A DNA stretch of 36,122 nt, taken from an uncultured delta proteobacterium (GTDB taxonomy: Bacteria > Desulfobacterota > Desulfobulbia > Desulfobulbales > Desulfocapsaceae). The translations under genes and the position numbers were made by a program. The notes below the pieces were generated by a model. The model made no database searches. It had not been told where the DNA came from and was given only the letters and a program-made list of their open reading frames with translations. Positions 34,105 through 36,122 of the stretch are shown piece after piece. Each line of letters opens with the position of its first letter. Within the stretch, counting starts at the first letter, position 1. Location: positions 1 to 36,122 of the forward strand of contig CAIQWD010000030.1 in the NCBI GenBank assembly GCA_903875445.1, read 5' to 3'.

Positions 34105-35295
34105 ATGATCGTTCAACCCGATTTAGAGTTTATCAGATCCTTAAAGGCAGCCGGGGGCGACACGCTGAAGAAGTGCTTTCAGTGCGCCACCTGCTCGGTT
34201 ATGTGTCCACTCTCGAAAGAGGGTAAGCCTTTTCCCAGAAAGGAAATGATTTGGGCCCAATGGGGTATAAAAGAAAAACTGGTAACCGACCCGGATGTGT
34301 TTCTTTGCCACCAGTGTGGAGATTGTACCGCCAACTGTCCTCGTGGAGCCAAGCCAGGGGATGTTCTCAGTGCCATTCGTGCCTATGCTTACACCTTTTA
34401 TGGCTGGCCGGCACCACTAGCAAAACTGGCATCCAGTGCTAAGGGATTGCCTATTTTGATAGGGCTTCCCGTGGTGGTCATTTTTATCATGTGGCTGCTT
34501 TCCGGAGCAATGCGTTTTCCTACACCTACAGAATTCGCAAGTCACGGGTATCAACAGTTTTTTGGCACCTGGGATTTTCGCTGGTATGCTAAAAATATCT
34601 TTTTTATTGTTCTCATAATGGTTCCGTCGCTTGGTCTTGGACTGTTTTCTGCATTTAAAGGTATTTACACCATGTGGAAAACAATGTGTGAGGACGCCGG
34701 ACTGAATCGAGAATACAGGCCGGCAATAGTTCCGTTTATTCAAGATTTCATCTGGCCGTCATTAATCGAGATTGTTAAGCATACCCGGTTCCGGGAGTGC
34801 AAAACAAATATCAATAGAGTGCAGGGCCATCTGCCGTTGATGCTCGCATTCATCGGCTTATTTATCGTAACTTGCTGGTCGTTGCTGAAAAACGATGTCC
34901 TTGGTCTTTTCTGGCATTCATTACATGGACCGCTGCCCTTATCAGACCCTTTTAAGCTCCTTGCCAACGTTTCGGCAATTGCCCTTCTCTTTGGGATAGG
35001 GGTGCTGTGGTCTAACAGAAAGAAGGCTGAATGTGAATTGAATACCCAACCGACTTTCTATGATTGGTTCCTTATCTGGGAGATCACGGCAGTAGGCGTT
35101 ACTGGCCTAGGAGCAGAACTGCTGCGTTGGGCGGGAATGCCGATTCTTGGGTATATCGTCTATTTCCTTCATTTGGTTGCCATCATGATGCTGTTCTTGT
35201 ATCTGCCCTACACCAAGTTTGCCCATCTCCTCTACAGAACGGCAGCGTATGCTTTTGAAAAATATCGTCAAAGTGCCTTCGGAAAAAACATTTGA
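34105..35295 (+). CDS. qmoC: Quinone-interacting membrane-bound oxidoreductase subunit QmoC
   Basis: Membrane subunit that oxidises menaquinol and feeds electrons to QmoA/B. The 396-residue product fuses an HdrC-like N-terminus with two [4Fe-4S] motifs (C24, C27, C30, C34 and C68, C71, C74, C78) to an HdrE-like cytochrome b membrane domain. That domain has about six hydrophobic segments from residue 110 onward, with histidines available for haem b. The strong GCAGGAGG precedes ATG 34105. It is the last gene of the operon, followed by a clear terminator. The fusion is the normal architecture of QmoC. Confidence 0.97.
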   Translation: MIVQPDLEFIRSLKAAGGDTLKKCFQCATCSVMCPLSKEGKPFPRKEMIWAQWGIKEKLVTDPDVFLCHQCGDCTANCPRGAKPGDVLSAIRAYAYTFYGWPAPLAKLASSAKGLPILIGLPVVVIFIMWLLSGAMRFPTPTEFASHGYQQFFGTWDFRWYAKNIFFIVLIMVPSLGLGLFSAFKGIYTMWKTMCEDAGLNREYRPAIVPFIQDFIWPSLIEIVKHTRFRECKTNINRVQGHLPLMLAFIGLFIVTCWSLLKNDVLGLFWHSLHGPLPLSDPFKLLANVSAIALLFGIGVLWSNRKKAECELNTQPTFYDWFLIWEITAVGVTGLGAELLRWAGMPILGYIVYFLHLVAIMMLFLYLPYTKFAHLLYRTAAYAFEKYRQSAFGKNI

Positions 35296-35348
35296 TTATG
35301 CGTAGTTAATAATCTCCGGTTTTCTGTTGGCAAAACGTAGTCGTGCTG

Positions 35349-35380
35349 AAGGCCTGGTCGAAAAGACCAGGCCTTTTTTG
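35349..35380 (+). terminator. Rho-independent terminator of qmoABC
   Basis: An 11-bp perfect stem (35349-35359 with 35365-35375), GAAAA loop and T6 run, about 55 bases after the qmoC stop. Confidence 0.93.
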
Positions 35381-35457
35381 TTGCTGAGAGGGCTTAAAAA
35401 TATTGCGTAAACATGCCATTAGAACCATAGAGAAAATATGAGAAGAAAAAATAGATG

Positions 35458-35486
35458 TTGAATTAAGAAAATTTACTGAGTATATT
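35458..35486 (+). promoter_or_regulatory. Promoter of the tRNA-tuf operon
   Basis: TTGAAT (35458-35463), 17 bases, TATATT (35481-35486). The predicted start near 35493 is 8 bases before the first tRNA. Confidence 0.65.
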
Positions 35487-35500
35487 CTTCCGTCTTGTAA

Positions 35501-35575
35501 GCTGGCGTAGCTCAATGGTAGAGCTCCTCACTTGTAATGAGGTTGTTGTGGGTTCAATTCCTATCGCCAGCTCCA
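35501..35575 (+). tRNA. tRNA-Thr (anticodon TGT)
   Basis: 75 bases with encoded CCA. The acceptor GCTGGCG pairs with CGCCAGC. The anticodon stem CCTCA/TGAGG holds loop CTTGTAA. First of four tRNAs ahead of tuf. Confidence 0.96.
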
Positions 35576-35643
35576 CTAAAATATTACTTTACAAAGTGGT
35601 AATAAGAGTTTAAAGAGATCTGTCTTATTCGGACGTTCTCCAT

Positions 35644-35728
35644 GGAGGGGTTCCCGAGCGGCCAAAGGGAACAGACTGTAAATCTGTCGGCTCAGCCTTC
35701 GGAGGTTCGAATCCTCCCCCCTCCACCA
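35644..35728 (+). tRNA. tRNA-Tyr (anticodon GTA)
   Basis: 85 bases with encoded CCA and a long variable arm (class II). The acceptor GGAGGGG pairs with CCCCTCC. The stem ACAGA/TCTGT holds loop CTGTAAA, giving GTA. Confidence 0.96.
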
Positions 35729-35762
35729 CAACTCTTCTGTTTTGCAAAGAGAGATATACCGG

Positions 35763-35838
35763 GCGGGAATAGCTCAATTGGTAGAGCATCAGCCTTCCAA
35801 GCTGAGGGTCGCGAGTTCGAGCCTCGTTTCCCGCTCCA
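35763..35838 (+). tRNA. tRNA-Gly (anticodon TCC)
   Basis: 76 bases with encoded CCA. The acceptor GCGGGAA pairs with TTCCCGC. The anticodon loop CTTCCAA gives TCC. Confidence 0.96.
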
Positions 35839-35866
35839 CTGGTAGTATCTCGTGTGCAGATGGTCT

Positions 35867-35942
<76 letters not shown>

Positions 35943-35999
35943 TGTTAACACTGATAGCAATCTTAGAAAAAATATTCAACGGCCTGAGGAGACAAGAAA

Positions 36000-36122
36000 A
36001 TGTCGAAGAAAAAGTATGAAAGGAATAAACCGCACGTCAATGTAGGGACGATAGGCCATATAGATCATGGCAAGACCACATTGACTGCAGCAATTACTCG
36101 TGTCTTATCGTTAAAAGGTCAG
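36000..36122 (+). CDS. tuf: Elongation factor Tu (5' part, runs off the window)
   Basis: EF-Tu delivers aminoacyl-tRNA to the ribosome. The first 41 codons are present: an [20 protein letters not shown] start and the G1 motif GHIDHGKT. The ribosome binding site TGAGGAGA precedes ATG 36000. The order tRNA-Thr, Tyr, Gly, Thr, tuf equals that of E. coli tufB, so secE and nusG would be expected beyond the window. Confidence 0.97.
   Translation, partial: MSKKKYERNKPHVNVGTIGHIDHGKTTLTAAITRVLSLKGQ

Noticed and set aside
35642-35845. Frame spanning tRNA-Tyr and tRNA-Gly
   Set aside because: It is translated tRNA sequence; both tRNAs fold perfectly.

Overview
The window looks like chromosomal DNA of a sulfate-reducing (or sulfur-disproportionating) Desulfobacterota bacterium. 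The main reason is the pair of gene sets aprBA (APS reductase) and qmoABC (its quinone-linked electron-transfer complex) in the canonical order. The GTP-type PEP carboxykinase, the mreBCD-mrdA-rodA rod-shape cluster and the tRNA-tuf cluster agree with a Gram-negative bacterium. A Desulfobulbales-like origin is my best guess from the overall feel of the proteins. No 16S rRNA is present, so this is inference.

Layout. (1) 1-1480: a CsgG/LpoB-like protein with an uncertain 5' end, then about 590 bases without a credible gene, ending at the terminator of tRNA-Ala(GGC) on the minus strand. (2) 1696-7471: mreB, mreC, mreD, mrdA (PBP2) and rodA, the elongasome, with 4-base stop/start overlaps at the last two junctions. 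(3) 7468-8433: ferrochelatase hemH, convergent with rodA and overlapping its stop codon. (4) 8568-9347: a self-contained transcription unit with promoter, about 155-base leader, a ribosome-hibernation-factor domain fused to a cold-shock domain, and a terminator. (5) 9387-12925: polA and a zinc-ribbon protein of unknown function. (6) 13003-18393, minus strand: pckG, a rhomboid protease, hflK and hflC. (7) 18618-18743: tRNA-Leu(CAG) on the minus strand, divergent from ribF. (8) 19783-27454: a TPR protein, a zinc-ribbon/HEAT-like protein, a second TPR protein, ribE, ribBA, ribH, nusB and ftsK, closely packed on the plus strand. (9) 27482-35380: aprB-aprA, a double hairpin region, then qmoA-qmoB-qmoC with its own promoter and terminator. 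(10) 35458-36122: promoter, tRNA-Thr(TGT), tRNA-Tyr(GTA), tRNA-Gly(TCC), tRNA-Thr(GGT) and the first 41 codons of tuf, the same order as thrU-tyrU-glyT-thrT-tufB of E. coli.

How it works together. AprBA reduces APS to sulfite with electrons that QmoABC takes from the menaquinol pool. HemH and the rib genes supply haem and flavin cofactors, which QmoABC (haem b, FAD) and AprA (FAD) need. The elongasome, FtsK, PolA, NusB, HflKC and EF-Tu are housekeeping functions.

Most of the window is ordinary core genome, and I see no CRISPR array, transposase, phage or toxin module. The parts most worth a second look are the rhomboid-HflKC cluster with a tiny overlapping ORF, the switch-like hairpin between aprA and qmoA, the hibernation-factor/cold-shock fusion with its long leader, and the trio of unassigned scaffold-like genes ahead of the riboflavin genes.
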